Assembly (NCBI RefSeq): GCF_947331445.1
Contig: NZ_CAMZOG010000043.1
Coordinates: forward strand, 1-38,126
Direction: 5' to 3'
DNA: 38,126 nucleotides
From: Parendozoicomonas sp. Alg238-R29
GTDB taxonomy: Bacteria > Pseudomonadota > Gammaproteobacteria > Pseudomonadales > Endozoicomonadaceae
Every line of letters starts with the position of its first letter. Positions within the stretch are counted from its first letter, which is position 1. This document shows, one piece after another, positions 1 to 9,307 of the stretch. The position numbers were made by a program, and so were the translations under genes. A model generated the notes under the pieces. The model was not told where the DNA came from, made no database searches, and saw nothing but the letters and a program-made list of their open reading frames with translations.

Positions 1-1
1 T

Positions 2-3000
2 GTTGGTGGTCGTCCACTGATTTTTGTAGAGCCTGAATCCGAACACGCCGCTGCTGCTGTAACTGCAGGTATGGCCATGAGTGGTCTGCGTGCCACTAAC
101 TTCTCTTCCGCCCAGGGCATCGCGTACATGCATGAATCCCTGTACGCGGCGGTTGGTAAACGTCTGCCTTACGTTTTGAACGTAGGCGCACGTGCCATGA
201 CCAAGTCTACCCTGAACGTTCACTGCTCCCACGATGATTACCACTGTGTGGATGACACGGGTTTCTTCCAGTTGTTCGGTGCTACCGCGCAGGAAGCTGC
301 TGACCTGAACCTGATTGGTCGTAAGATTGCAGAACAGTCCCTGACGCCAGCCATCGTTGCCCAGGATGGCTTCCTGACCACTCACCTGATCGAGCCCGTA
401 CAGGTTCCTGAGCGTGAACTGGTTGAAGAATTTTGTGGCCGTCCAGACGACATCATCGACTGCCCGACTCCAGCCCAGAAGATGATCTACGGACCTAAGC
501 GCCGTCGTGTACCTGAACTGTGGGATGTGGATAACCCTATCGTTGCCGGTCCTGTACAGAACCAGGACGCGTACATGCAGTCTGTTGCTGCCCAGCGCCC
601 TTACTTCTTTGAACACATTCGTGACATTACCGATCAGTGCATGGAAGAGTACTTCCAACTGACCGGTCGTAAGTACGATCGTGTTGCCTGCTACAAGATG
701 GACGACGCTGACTACGTGATTGTGGGGCAGGGTTCCATGCCTCTGCAGGCGAATGCTGTTGCTGATTACCTGCGCGAAACCCGCGGTTTGAAGGTTGGTG
801 TTGTTAACCTGACTATGTTCCGTCCGTTCCCTGGCGATATGCTGGGTAAAGTACTGAAAGGCCGTAAGGGCGTTTGTGTACTGGAACGTACCGACCAGCC
901 GCTGGCAGAAGATCTGCCTATTATTCGTGAAGTGCGCGCGGTGCTGACCAAGTGCATGGAAAACAGCATGGTGGCACAGGGTGCCGAGAAGCCATACCCA
1001 CTGTACGACAGCTTCAAACAAGATGAATCTCCTCGTCTGTACTCCGGTTGCTATGGCTTGGGTTCCCGTGACTTCCAGCCAGAAGGCGTGATTGCTGCCA
1101 TTGAAAACATGCTGGAAGGTGGTGCTCAGAAGCCATTCTTCTACCTCGGTATAGACTTCGTACGTGACGAAGCTGCTAACCCGAAAGACGAAATCCGTCG
1201 TCAGGAAATCCTGGACGGTTACCCACAGGTTCAGAGCATGAGCCTGAAAGGTTCCGAGAACCCTAACCTGTTACCAGAAGGTTCCATCACCGTCCGTATG
1301 CACTCCATCGGCGGTTGGGGCATGATCACTACGGGTAAGAACCTTTCCATGACCCTGTACGATCTGTTGGGTTATGACATTCGCGCGAACCCTAAGTACG
1401 GTTCCGAAAAGAAAGGTATGCCAACCACTTACTACCTGTGTGCAGCGCCTGAGCCTATTCGCATCAACTGCGAATACAGCCACGTTGACGTAGTAATGTC
1501 CCCTGATGCGAAAGTGTTCCTGCACTCCAACCCTCTGCAGGGCCTGAAGGAAGGCGGTACCTTCATCATCCAGAGTGAAGAGACTGAAGCCGACAAGGTT
1601 TGGGGTCTGATTCCTCGTCGTTTCCAACAGGAAATTGTCGATCGCAACATCCGCGTATTCTTTATCGATGGCTTTAAGATTGCCCGTGAAGAAGCGTCTA
1701 ATGCTGAACTGCAGTTCCGTATGCAGGGCAACGTGTTCCAGGGTTCTTTCTTCGCTGCTTCTCCATTGATGGAAAAGGCCGGCCTGGACGAGAAAGGCCT
1801 GTTTAGCGCGATCGAAGGTCAGCTGCGGGCCAAGTTTGGCCACAAAGGTGATCGCATCGTTACCGACAACATCCGTGTAGTGCGTCGTGGTTTCGATGAA
1901 GTGAAAGAGATCACCGAGAAAGTGGTCGGCGTTCACGCTGAACAGGTGCGTAAGGAAGAGAAACTGCCCATCATGCTGAGCCGCGCACCTGCGTCCAGCA
2001 ACCCTCAGACTGATATCCACGACTTCTGGGATAAGGCCGGTTCTTTCTACGCGAAGGGGCAGGGTAACGACAATCCAGCTGATCCCAACATGTCCATGTC
2101 CCTGATGCCTGCGGGCACCGGTGTGTACCGTGACATGACCCAGATTCGTTTCGAATACCCACAGTACATTCCTGAGAAGTGTACTGCCTGTGGCGACTGC
2201 TACACCGTTTGTCCTGACAGTGCACTGCCTGGTCTGGCCAACACTCTGGAAGAAGTCTTCAAAACCGCTGTTGACCGTATTGAAACCAAGGGCAACCCGA
2301 CTCTGCATCTGCGTCGTGAAACCCGTGCTCTCGAGAAGCGTGTTCGTGCACTGGTAGATCAACAGGGTGAAGCAGCAAACGTTGCCCGCCTGATCGATCA
2401 GGCTGTTCTGGAACGTCTGGCTGATGAGAAAGACGAGAAGAAGAAAACTGGTCTGGAAAAAGAGTTCGCTCTGCTGTTGGACGTGACCGGTGACTTTGGC
2501 TTCGCTATCACCAAGCCTTACTACACCAACATGGAGAAGAAGCAGAAAGGCTCCGGCGGTGTCTTCTCGATTACTCTGAACCCCATGACCTGTAAGGGTT
2601 GCATGGAGTGTGTGAGAGTTTGTAAGGATGGTGCTCTGGTAGCCACTCCCCAGACTGAAGACGACGTTGCCCGTATTCGTAAAAACTGGGAATTCTGGAA
2701 CGATCTGCCGACCACTGGTCCTCAGTTCAGCCGCATCGATGATCTTGATGAGAAGGTCGGTGCTCTGGAAACCCTGCTGATGGACAAAGACAACTACATG
2801 GCCACTGTGTCTGGTGATGGTGCGTGCCTGGGTTGTGCAGAAAAAACGGTTATCCGTTTGTTCACAGGTACCGTCAGCGCCTTGATGCAGCCTCGCGTTA
2901 AGAAGCATCTGGCAGAAATCGATTCTCTGGTTGCCCAGCTGGAAACTCATGTACGTATGAAACTGGCCGGCGACGTTGATTTCTCCGACACCTCCGCTGT

Positions 3001-4735
3001 TGCCAAAGCGATCGAAGAGCACAAAGGCCATGACCTGACCCTGTCCGGTTTGACCCAAAGCATGGGCCAGAACTCGGACAAGCCTATCGACGCCAAATGG
3101 CTACGTTGGGTGACTCAGCTGATGGAAAAACTGAAGCACCTCAAGTGGCTGTACACTGATGGTAATCACGGCACTGGTCGTGCGTTCATGGGTGCTACCA
3201 ACGCGACTGGTTGTACGTCCGTATGGGGCGCTACCTACCCTTACAACCCTTATCCATTCCCATGGGCCAACCACCTGTTCCAGGATTGCACATCTCTGGC
3301 AATGGGTATCTTTGAAGGTCACATGGCCAAGATGGCCGACGGTTTCAAGCTACTGCGTCAGGCCAGGATCGAGCTGGAAGAAGGTTACGACTTCGCCAAA
3401 TACGACGCCATGTTCACTCAGATGAACTGGAGAGACTTCACTGATGAAGAATTCCACCTGTGCCCACCAATCGTAGCGATCGGCGGTGACGGTGCGATGT
3501 ACGACATTGGTTTCCAGAACATGTCCCGCCTGCTGGCCTCCGGTCACCCGCTGAAGGTTCTGGTTCTGGATACTCAGGTTTACTCCAACACCGGTGGTCA
3601 GGCGTGTACCTCTTCCTTCGTTGGTCAGGTTGCCGATATGTCTCCCTACGGCAAAGCCAAGCCCGGTAAGATTGAAGAGAAGCGGAAAGAGATCAGCCTG
3701 ATTGGCCTGGCTCACCGTACCTCTTACATTCTGCAGAGCTCCATCTCTCACACCACTCACCTGCTGGAAGGCTTTATTGATGGTTTGAATGCGCGTCATC
3801 CTGCGCTGTTCAACATCTACTGTGTATGTCCTGCAGAACACGGTGTGGCTGATGACGTTGCCAAGACCCAGGCCAAGGTTGCGGTTGATTCCCGTGCTTA
3901 CCCACTGTTCAGCTACAACCCAGCACACGGTGACAGCATCATCGAATGCTCCAGCCTGGAAGGTAACGCCGGTCTGGACAAGAAGTGGCTGGAACAGACC
4001 ATCATCTATCAGGACGAACAAGGCAATGAACAAAAGATGGTTCTGCCTCTAACCTTTGCTGACTTCGCCATGACTGAAGCCCGCTTTGCCAAGCACTTCA
4101 AGGTTGCGCCGGTTGATACCTGGAATGATGACATGGTGCCAATGCACGAGTTCGTCGAAATGTCTGAAGAGGATCGTGAAGGTCTGTTCCCATACGTGAT
4201 GGGTACTGACAAGAACAATCATCTCCAGCGTGTTTTGTGTGCTGCTCCAATGGTTCAGTCCACTGAAGAGCGTGTTCACTTCTGGAACCAGCTGCGCAGT
4301 ATCACTGGTCAGGATACCGTTAACGCCGTTAAGGAAGCCGAAGCGAAAGCCCGTGCCGACTTTGCTGGCGCTGCGACTGCGGCTATCCAGAATCTGGCTG
4401 GCGGCAATGTTTCTGCAGCACCTGCTGCGAGCATCATTGCGACAGCGTCTTCTGATGCAGCTCCTGCTCCTGCAGCAGCCTCTGGCGATGCTTGCTGGAT
4501 CGAGTCTAGTGAATGTACGGCTTGTGACGACTGCATCAATATTAACTCCAGCATCTTCGGCAAGAATGATTCTGATGGAACGGCATTTGTCCTGAACGCT
4601 CAGGCAGGTCCTTTCAAAGATATTGTGAAGGCTGCTGAGAAGTGCCCTGCAGGTTGTCTGCACCCCGGCGCGCCTGCGGATATGGGCGAGAAGGATGTGG
4701 AGAAGCTGATCAAGCGTGCTGAGAAGTTTCAATAA
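2..4735 (+). CDS. nifJ: Pyruvate:ferredoxin (flavodoxin) oxidoreductase, long form with fused C-terminal ferredoxin domain (5' partial)
   Basis: The enzyme oxidatively decarboxylates pyruvate (or a related 2-oxoacid) to acetyl-CoA and reduces ferredoxin or flavodoxin; it is cytoplasmic. The frame is open from base 2, so the N-terminus lies outside; 1577 residues are visible, already well above the usual ~1170-1200. In order: rest of the pyrimidine-binding domain, a transketolase-C-like domain (GQGSMPLQAN), the gamma domain (IGGWGMITTGKN, about residue 430), a CTACGDCYTVCP cluster (727), a charged helical insert of about 125 residues, a second cluster CKGCMECVRVC (864), GDGACLGC (938) and the TPP motif GGDGAMYDIGFQN (1161). 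After an Ala-rich linker comes a third ferredoxin-like domain with CTACDDC (1505) and CPAGC (1548). rnfC follows 95 bp downstream. The family is certain; the exact 2-oxoacid is inferred. Confidence 0.95.
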   Translation, partial: VGGRPLIFVEPESEHAAAAVTAGMAMSGLRATNFSSAQGIAYMHESLYAAVGKRLPYVLNVGARAMTKSTLNVHCSHDDYHCVDDTGFFQLFGATAQEAADLNLIGRKIAEQSLTPAIVAQDGFLTTHLIEPVQVPERELVEEFCGRPDDIIDCPTPAQKMIYGPKRRRVPELWDVDNPIVAGPVQNQDAYMQSVAAQRPYFFEHIRDITDQCMEEYFQLTGRKYDRVACYKMDDADYVIVGQGSMPLQANAVADYLRETRGLKVGVVNLTMFRPFPGDMLGKVLKGRKGVCVLERTDQPLAEDLPIIREVRAVLTKCMENSMVAQGAEKPYPLYDSFKQDESPRLYSGCYGLGSRDFQPEGVIAAIENMLEGGAQKPFFYLGIDFVRDEAANPKDEIRRQEILDGYPQVQSMSLKGSENPNLLPEGSITVRMHSIGGWGMITTGKNLSMTLYDLLGYDIRANPKYGSEKKGMPTTYYLCAAPEPIRINCEYSHVDVVMSPDAKVFLHSNPLQGLKEGGTFIIQSEETEADKVWGLIPRRFQQEIVDRNIRVFFIDGFKIAREEASNAELQFRMQGNVFQGSFFAASPLMEKAGLDEKGLFSAIEGQLRAKFGHKGDRIVTDNIRVVRRGFDEVKEITEKVVGVHAEQVRKEEKLPIMLSRAPASSNPQTDIHDFWDKAGSFYAKGQGNDNPADPNMSMSLMPAGTGVYRDMTQIRFEYPQYIPEKCTACGDCYTVCPDSALPGLANTLEEVFKTAVDRIETKGNPTLHLRRETRALEKRVRALVDQQGEAANVARLIDQAVLERLADEKDEKKKTGLEKEFALLLDVTGDFGFAITKPYYTNMEKKQKGSGGVFSITLNPMTCKGCMECVRVCKDGALVATPQTEDDVARIRKNWEFWNDLPTTGPQFSRIDDLDEKVGALETLLMDKDNYMATVSGDGACLGCAEKTVIRLFTGTVSALMQPRVKKHLAEIDSLVAQLETHVRMKLAGDVDFSDTSAVAKAIEEHKGHDLTLSGLTQSMGQNSDKPIDAKWLRWVTQLMEKLKHLKWLYTDGNHGTGRAFMGATNATGCTSVWGATYPYNPYPFPWANHLFQDCTSLAMGIFEGHMAKMADGFKLLRQARIELEEGYDFAKYDAMFTQMNWRDFTDEEFHLCPPIVAIGGDGAMYDIGFQNMSRLLASGHPLKVLVLDTQVYSNTGGQACTSSFVGQVADMSPYGKAKPGKIEEKRKEISLIGLAHRTSYILQSSISHTTHLLEGFIDGLNARHPALFNIYCVCPAEHGVADDVAKTQAKVAVDSRAYPLFSYNPAHGDSIIECSSLEGNAGLDKKWLEQTIIYQDEQGNEQKMVLPLTFADFAMTEARFAKHFKVAPVDTWNDDMVPMHEFVEMSEEDREGLFPYVMGTDKNNHLQRVLCAAPMVQSTEERVHFWNQLRSITGQDTVNAVKEAEAKARADFAGAATAAIQNLAGGNVSAAPAASIIATASSDAAPAPAAASGDACWIESSECTACDDCININSSIFGKNDSDGTAFVLNAQAGPFKDIVKAAEKCPAGCLHPGAPADMGEKDVEKLIKRAEKFQ

Positions 4736-4746
4736 TTGAACCGTAG

Positions 4747-4792
4747 GTTGGGCTGAGCTTGCGAAGCCCAACGTAATGTTGGGCTTCGTTTT
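4747..4792 (+). terminator. Stem-loop/terminator-like element between nifJ and rnfC
   Basis: CGAAGCCCAAC (4762-4772) and GTTGGGCTTCG (4778-4788) form an 11-bp perfect stem with a 5-base loop, followed by TTTT. The left arm can instead pair with an earlier GTTGGGCT at 4747-4754, so two mutually exclusive hairpins exist. It could be an intrinsic terminator, a read-through attenuator or a REP-like intergenic palindrome; a related core appears at 10897-10928. Confidence 0.6.
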
Positions 4793-4830
4793 AGTCGGCC
4801 CCAATCTGCATCTCAGCAAGGATTGTCTCT

Positions 4831-6213
4831 ATGAAGAAATCTCAAAAAGGTTTTCTCCAGATGTTAGGTGCCAAGGGCGGTTTCCGGCACGGGATTCATC
4901 CTGAAGAAAATAAAGAACAGACTGAGCACAAGGCGATTCGCCGTATTCCTTTTCCAAAGGAAATGGTTTTGCCTCTGGCGCAGCATCGGGGAGCTCCGGC
5001 CAAACCTGTTGTTGTAAAAGGGCAGGATGTTGTGCGTGGTGAACTGGTTGCTGAAGCTGGTGGCTATGTGTCTGCTCCGATTCATGCGCCTGTCACTGGT
5101 ACAGTCGCGGCTGTGGACAAGCTTGTTTCCATGCCAGATGGCACAAAAGGTACTGCGATTATTATCCGTACCTGGCCGTCTTCTTCCCAGGAAGTTTTGT
5201 ACCGCAAAACAGTTGATACCGATGTTATGTCACCGGACGAACTGGTACAGGCGGTGCAGAGTGCAGGCGTTGTAGGTCTAGGCGGTGCAGCATTTCCTAC
5301 GCACGTGAAAATGAAAGCGCCTCAGGGTAAGACAATTACCACGCTGGTGGGCAATGGCTGTGAGTGCGAACCTTTCCTGACCTGTGATCATCGCATCATG
5401 CTGGAGTACGCCGAGAATATGATTCGGGGCGCACGTCTGGCAATGAAAACGACAGGTGCGACCCGTACGATCATTGGTGTTGAAGATAACAAAATGGATG
5501 CTGTTCAACGCATCCGTGAAGCTATCGCAGCATTTCCCGGTGATAACAGCGACATTACCTGTGAAGCCGTTAAGACACAGTACCCTCAGGGTGCCGAGAA
5601 AATGCTGATCAAGAGTCTGCTGGATCTTGAAGTGCCTTGTGGCGGTATTCCGGCGGATATCGGTTGTGCGGTGTTCAACGTGGGTACTCTCGCCCAGATT
5701 GGTGAACTGGTACCGGAAAGCCGTGGCTTGATTGAGCGTATCGTGACTGTCAGTGGCTCGGGTGTGAATAAACCGGGTAACTATCTGGTTCCTCTGGGAA
5801 CACCGTTGCCTGAGCTGCTCAAGCATGCCGAAGCTATGGACGACCCGGGTATGGTGATTCTGGGTGGACCAATGATGGGTGGCGCTATTGCGACGACCGA
5901 CATTGCCTGCACCAAAGGTATTACCGGTGTTCTGGTATTTCCGCCAGAGTCTCTGCCATCTCCTGATGAGAGCGAAGAGATGCCCTGCATCGGCTGTCGT
6001 GCCTGTGTAGAAGCCTGCCCGATGTTGCTGAACCCAAGTACTCTCGGCCGACTGGCACAGAATGATCGCTACGAAGATATGGCTGACAAGTTTCACATGT
6101 GGGACTGTTTTGAGTGCGGTTGCTGCGCGAATGTCTGCCCCTCCAATATTCCTCTGACCCAGCTGATCCGTGTCGCCAAGGGCGCCCATCGTCAGCGTAA
6201 TCAGCCGGCTTAG
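4831..6213 (+). CDS. rnfC: Rnf electron transport complex subunit C
   Basis: RnfC is the peripheral NADH/FMN and Fe-S subunit that passes electrons between NAD(H) and the membrane part of the ion-pumping Rnf complex. The 460-residue product opens with the typical RnfC N-terminus (GGFRHGIHPEENKEQ) and has a Rossmann-like NADH/FMN region with GNGCECEPFLTCDH. Near the C-terminus are two 4Fe-4S motifs, CIGCRACVEACP and CFECGCCANVCP. It lacks the long Ala/Lys-rich tail of enterobacterial RsxC. The ATG is preceded by AAGGA. It is the first gene of the C-D-G-E-A order, the order found in Acetobacterium/clostridial rnf operons rather than the ABCDGE order usual in gammaproteobacteria. Confidence 0.95.
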   Translation: MKKSQKGFLQMLGAKGGFRHGIHPEENKEQTEHKAIRRIPFPKEMVLPLAQHRGAPAKPVVVKGQDVVRGELVAEAGGYVSAPIHAPVTGTVAAVDKLVSMPDGTKGTAIIIRTWPSSSQEVLYRKTVDTDVMSPDELVQAVQSAGVVGLGGAAFPTHVKMKAPQGKTITTLVGNGCECEPFLTCDHRIMLEYAENMIRGARLAMKTTGATRTIIGVEDNKMDAVQRIREAIAAFPGDNSDITCEAVKTQYPQGAEKMLIKSLLDLEVPCGGIPADIGCAVFNVGTLAQIGELVPESRGLIERIVTVSGSGVNKPGNYLVPLGTPLPELLKHAEAMDDPGMVILGGPMMGGAIATTDIACTKGITGVLVFPPESLPSPDESEEMPCIGCRACVEACPMLLNPSTLGRLAQNDRYEDMADKFHMWDCFECGCCANVCPSNIPLTQLIRVAKGAHRQRNQPA

Positions 6214-6233
6214 ACGAGTGAGGAATTAATTAA

Positions 6234-7322
6234 ATGTCTGGACATACGGACTTTCATAAAAGCATCTCCATGAAAATCCGGACCTCTCCGCATCTGAAAA
6301 AGACGCTGACGGTTCGGCAGATCATGGCCAGTGTAGTGATGGCTCTGTTGCCTGTCTGCGTCTGGTCTATCTGGCTGTTTGGTCTCAGTGCTCTGGTGCT
6401 GTTGATCACTACAACTCTGTCGTGTATGGCGACAGAAGCTCTGTTCAACCGTTTAGCTGGCAAACCAGCTATGGCTCGTGAAAGTAGCGTTGTGATCACT
6501 GGCTTGCTGCTGGGTCTGACTCTTCCACCAGGTTTTGCTTTGTGGATGGCGGCGCTGGCTGGTTTTGTGGCTATCGCACTGGGTAAGGTGTTGTTTGGCG
6601 GTTTGGGTCAGAATCCGTTCAACCCTGCATTGGTTGGTCGTGCATTTGCACAGGCGGCATTCCCGGTTTCCATTACCACCTGGACACCTGCTTTCCTGCC
6701 TGAGCGTTTCACTTCCTTTATACCATCTTCTCTGGCGTTTCCGTTTATGACGCCTGCAGATGCTTCTGGCTGGATTCAAAATCAGGTAGACGGCTGGAGT
6801 GGTGCAACTCCCTTGAAGATGATTGGCGGTGGTGGCGATTTCGCCAGTGCTACCGACCTGATGTTTGGCACAGTCAGCGGTTCTTCCGGCGAAACAGCCG
6901 GGCTGCTGATTCTGCTGTGCGGCGCATGGCTGGTCTACAAAGGCGTAATGGGCTGGAAGATTCCGGTGGCCGTTATGCTGGGCACTGTTGCGACCAGTCT
7001 GCCGTTCTGGTTGATGGATGCCAGTGTTTATCCTTCTCCTCTGTTTATGCTGTTCTCTGGTGGCCTGATGCTGGCGGCCGTGTTTATGGCAACAGATATG
7101 GTGGGCACGCCACTGACTGAAAAGGGTGTGTGGGTCTTTGGCCTGATGATTGGTTTCCTGACGGTGATTATTCGTCTGTTCGGCAGCTTGCCAGAGGGGG
7201 CGATGTACGCAGTTCTGATCGCCAATGCCTGCGCGCCGTTGATCGATACCTTTACCCAGGAAAAGCCATTCGGTTATCGCAAGCCTGAAAAAGCTCTTAA
7301 CAAAGGAGGGAAGGGAGCATGA
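6234..7322 (+). CDS. rnfD: Rnf electron transport complex subunit D
   Basis: RnfD is an integral membrane flavoprotein of the Rnf pump, related to NqrB. The 362-residue protein is strongly hydrophobic with multiple membrane segments, has the family signature around GQNPFNPALVGRAF, and carries the covalent-FMN motif SGAT at residues 189-192 (in GWSGATPLK), where the Thr is the expected flavin attachment site. It starts 20 bp after rnfC behind a GAGG box and its stop overlaps the start of rnfG (ATGA). Confidence 0.95.
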   Translation: MSGHTDFHKSISMKIRTSPHLKKTLTVRQIMASVVMALLPVCVWSIWLFGLSALVLLITTTLSCMATEALFNRLAGKPAMARESSVVITGLLLGLTLPPGFALWMAALAGFVAIALGKVLFGGLGQNPFNPALVGRAFAQAAFPVSITTWTPAFLPERFTSFIPSSLAFPFMTPADASGWIQNQVDGWSGATPLKMIGGGGDFASATDLMFGTVSGSSGETAGLLILLCGAWLVYKGVMGWKIPVAVMLGTVATSLPFWLMDASVYPSPLFMLFSGGLMLAAVFMATDMVGTPLTEKGVWVFGLMIGFLTVIIRLFGSLPEGAMYAVLIANACAPLIDTFTQEKPFGYRKPEKALNKGGKGA

Positions 7323-8056
7323 GTGAATCCATTCCCGTAGTGAATGTTGATGAGGAGCAGGTTCTTTCTCCTGACGTCACAGTTCCTGCGCCTCCCAGCT
7401 TTGCCATGTTCCGTACACTGGCAGTCATCGCCATGTTGTCCGGTCTGTTCGTGGTTCTGGTTGTGCAGTGGGCGGCTCCGTACATTGCTGCAAACAAAAA
7501 GGCGGCAACAGAAGCTGCGGTCTTTAATGTTGTGCCGGGTGCATCAGCAAGTCAAACGTTCACCTTTGAAGGTGGCGAGCTGGCCGTAGCACCGGAAGGT
7601 GCTACTGGTTCGCTGGTTTATGGTGGATACGATGGTCAGGGCAAACTGGTGGGTGTTGCCATTCCCGGCGTTGCCACTGGTTACGCTGGTCCGGTGTACG
7701 TGATGTTTGGTTACAGCCCGGAGAAAGAAGCGGTTATTAAGTATCAGATTCTCACCATGACTGAGACTCCCGGTCTGGGTGACAAGGTTGTGACCGATGA
7801 GAACTTTCTCGCCAACTTCGATCATCTGGTAGCCAAGCTGAACGACGCTGGTACTGCATTGGCCCATGCCATTGTCACTGTACCTAACAAGAGCAAGCAG
7901 CACCCTTGGGAGATCGACGCCATCAGTGGTGCAACCATTACTTCCAAGGCTGTTGGTAATGCCATTAACAGTGCGGCTCAGCAGATGGTTCCGGTTATCA
8001 ACCGTCAGCTCGCTTTTATCAAGAAAGTTGGCATTGAAACGGAGGGCGCCAAATGA
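7319..8056 (+). CDS. rnfG: Rnf electron transport complex subunit G
   Basis: RnfG is a periplasm-facing, single-anchor flavoprotein with covalently bound FMN, related to NqrC. The 245-residue product has one N-terminal membrane segment (about residues 27-52), an FMN-binding domain with a TETPGLGDK motif, and SGAT at residues 203-206 (DAISGATITSKAV). The start overlaps the rnfD stop and follows a strong AAAGGAGGGAAGG ribosome-binding region. At 245 residues it is somewhat longer than E. coli RsxG (~206), with an N-terminal extension before the membrane helix. Confidence 0.94.
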   Translation: MSESIPVVNVDEEQVLSPDVTVPAPPSFAMFRTLAVIAMLSGLFVVLVVQWAAPYIAANKKAATEAAVFNVVPGASASQTFTFEGGELAVAPEGATGSLVYGGYDGQGKLVGVAIPGVATGYAGPVYVMFGYSPEKEAVIKYQILTMTETPGLGDKVVTDENFLANFDHLVAKLNDAGTALAHAIVTVPNKSKQHPWEIDAISGATITSKAVGNAINSAAQQMVPVINRQLAFIKKVGIETEGAK

Positions 8057-8718
8057 GCAAGCCCGGTGAATACGAAAACATAAGTGCGGATACGTTTCTG
8101 CGCGGACTCTGGGAAGAGAACCCGGTCTTCGTTATGTTGCTGGGTATGTGCCCGGCACTGGCAGTGACCAACTCGGCGATCAACGCCATTAGCATGGGTC
8201 TGGCCACCACCTTTGTACTGGTGATGTCCAGCTCGCTGATATCTATCTTCCGGAACTTTATTCCCAAGCAGGTGCGGATTGTTGCTTACATTGTGATTAT
8301 TGCGACGTTCGTCACCATTGTGGATTACTTGATTCAGGCGATCAGTCTTGATCTGTATAACGCCCTGGGTGCGTTTATCCAGTTAATTGTTGCGAACTGC
8401 GTAATCCTTGGTCGTGCGGAATCCTACGCTTCCCGTCAGAAATTGGGTGCAACTGTGGTGAACAGTTTTGGTTCCGGTATCGGCTTTACCCTGGCTCTGC
8501 TGAGCATGGGGGCAGTACGTGAAATTCTTGGTGCTGGAGCACTGTTTGGCGTAAGCATTATGCCTGCTGGCTTTGAGCCTTGGGTTGTAATGGTTTTGCC
8601 CCCAGGTGGATTCTTCGTTCTGGGTTGCTGGCTGATTCTGTTTGCCTGGGATAAGAAGCGCAAGCAAGAAAAGATTGGAGCCGCCAGCGGTGGTTGCAGT
8701 GTAGGAGGGCATGCCTGA
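8053..8718 (+). CDS. rnfE: Rnf electron transport complex subunit E
   Basis: RnfE is an integral membrane subunit homologous to NqrD; with RnfA it forms a pseudo-symmetric pair that holds an Fe-S centre in the membrane. The 221-residue protein has about six membrane helices and the paired motifs LGMCPALAVTN and VANCVILGRAE, so both cysteines expected to ligate the cluster are present. It overlaps rnfG by ATGA and has GGAGGG as ribosome-binding site. The C-terminal tail is short and Lys/Gly-rich. Confidence 0.95.
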   Translation: MSKPGEYENISADTFLRGLWEENPVFVMLLGMCPALAVTNSAINAISMGLATTFVLVMSSSLISIFRNFIPKQVRIVAYIVIIATFVTIVDYLIQAISLDLYNALGAFIQLIVANCVILGRAESYASRQKLGATVVNSFGSGIGFTLALLSMGAVREILGAGALFGVSIMPAGFEPWVVMVLPPGGFFVLGCWLILFAWDKKRKQEKIGAASGGCSVGGHA

Positions 8719-9293
8719 TGAACGACAGTCTCTTTACAATCTTCATGAATGCGGCAGTGGTCAGTAACTTTGTACTGGCCATGTTCCTCGGTATCTGCCC
8801 GTTTTTGGGGGTATCCAATAAGGTGGATACATCCCTGAATATGGGTATGGCGACGACTTTTGTTATGCTGGTGAGCTCGGCTGCGGCTTATGCCATTAAC
8901 CTGATTCTGGGTGAGTTGGGCATCGAGTTCCTTCGCTTGATCTGCTACATCGCAGTGATTGCATCCTCTGTGCAGTTAGTAGAAATGGTGGTGAAGAAAT
9001 TCAGCCCGGCCTTGTTCCAGGCTTTGGGTATATTCCTGCCGCTGATTACTACGAACTGTGCGATTCTTGGCCTGACTCTGTTCCAGACTTCCCGTGAGTA
9101 TAACTTTGTCCAGAGTCTGGTATTTGCTCTGGGTGCCGGTGCCGGCTTCACTCTGGCATTGCTGTTAATGGCAGGTATTCGTGAGAAGCTGGAACTGGCC
9201 AAAACGCCTGACATTGCACAGGGGGCGGCTATGACTCTCATGATTGGCGGCGTACTGTCTCTTGCGTTTATGGGCTTTGCTGGTTTGGCATAG
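8718..9293 (+). CDS. rnfA: Rnf electron transport complex subunit A
   Basis: RnfA is the NqrE homologue and partner of RnfE. The start is taken at 8718 because it overlaps the rnfE stop (TGATG) and has AGGAGG at 8703-8708 at the right distance; this gives 191 residues, close to E. coli RsxA (193). An upstream in-frame start at 8694 would lie inside rnfE without a better ribosome site. Six membrane helices are visible. The motifs LGICPFLGVSN and TTNCAILGLTLF supply the second pair of cluster-binding cysteines. In C-D-G-E-A-B operons rnfB would follow directly; here a 62-residue protein does. Confidence 0.95.
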   Translation: MNDSLFTIFMNAAVVSNFVLAMFLGICPFLGVSNKVDTSLNMGMATTFVMLVSSAAAYAINLILGELGIEFLRLICYIAVIASSVQLVEMVVKKFSPALFQALGIFLPLITTNCAILGLTLFQTSREYNFVQSLVFALGAGAGFTLALLLMAGIREKLELAKTPDIAQGAAMTLMIGGVLSLAFMGFAGLA

Positions 9294-9307
9294 TCAGAGG
9301 AATCTCT

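Noticed and set aside
1271-3058. Long minus-strand open frame (595 codons) inside nifJ
   Set aside because: It is the reverse shadow of a strongly biased, conserved gene; its translation shows no domain and other shadows overlap it.
5278-6189. Minus-strand open frame of 303 codons inside rnfC
   Set aside because: Antisense shadow of a conserved coding frame; composition is typical of such shadows and there is no ribosome-binding site.
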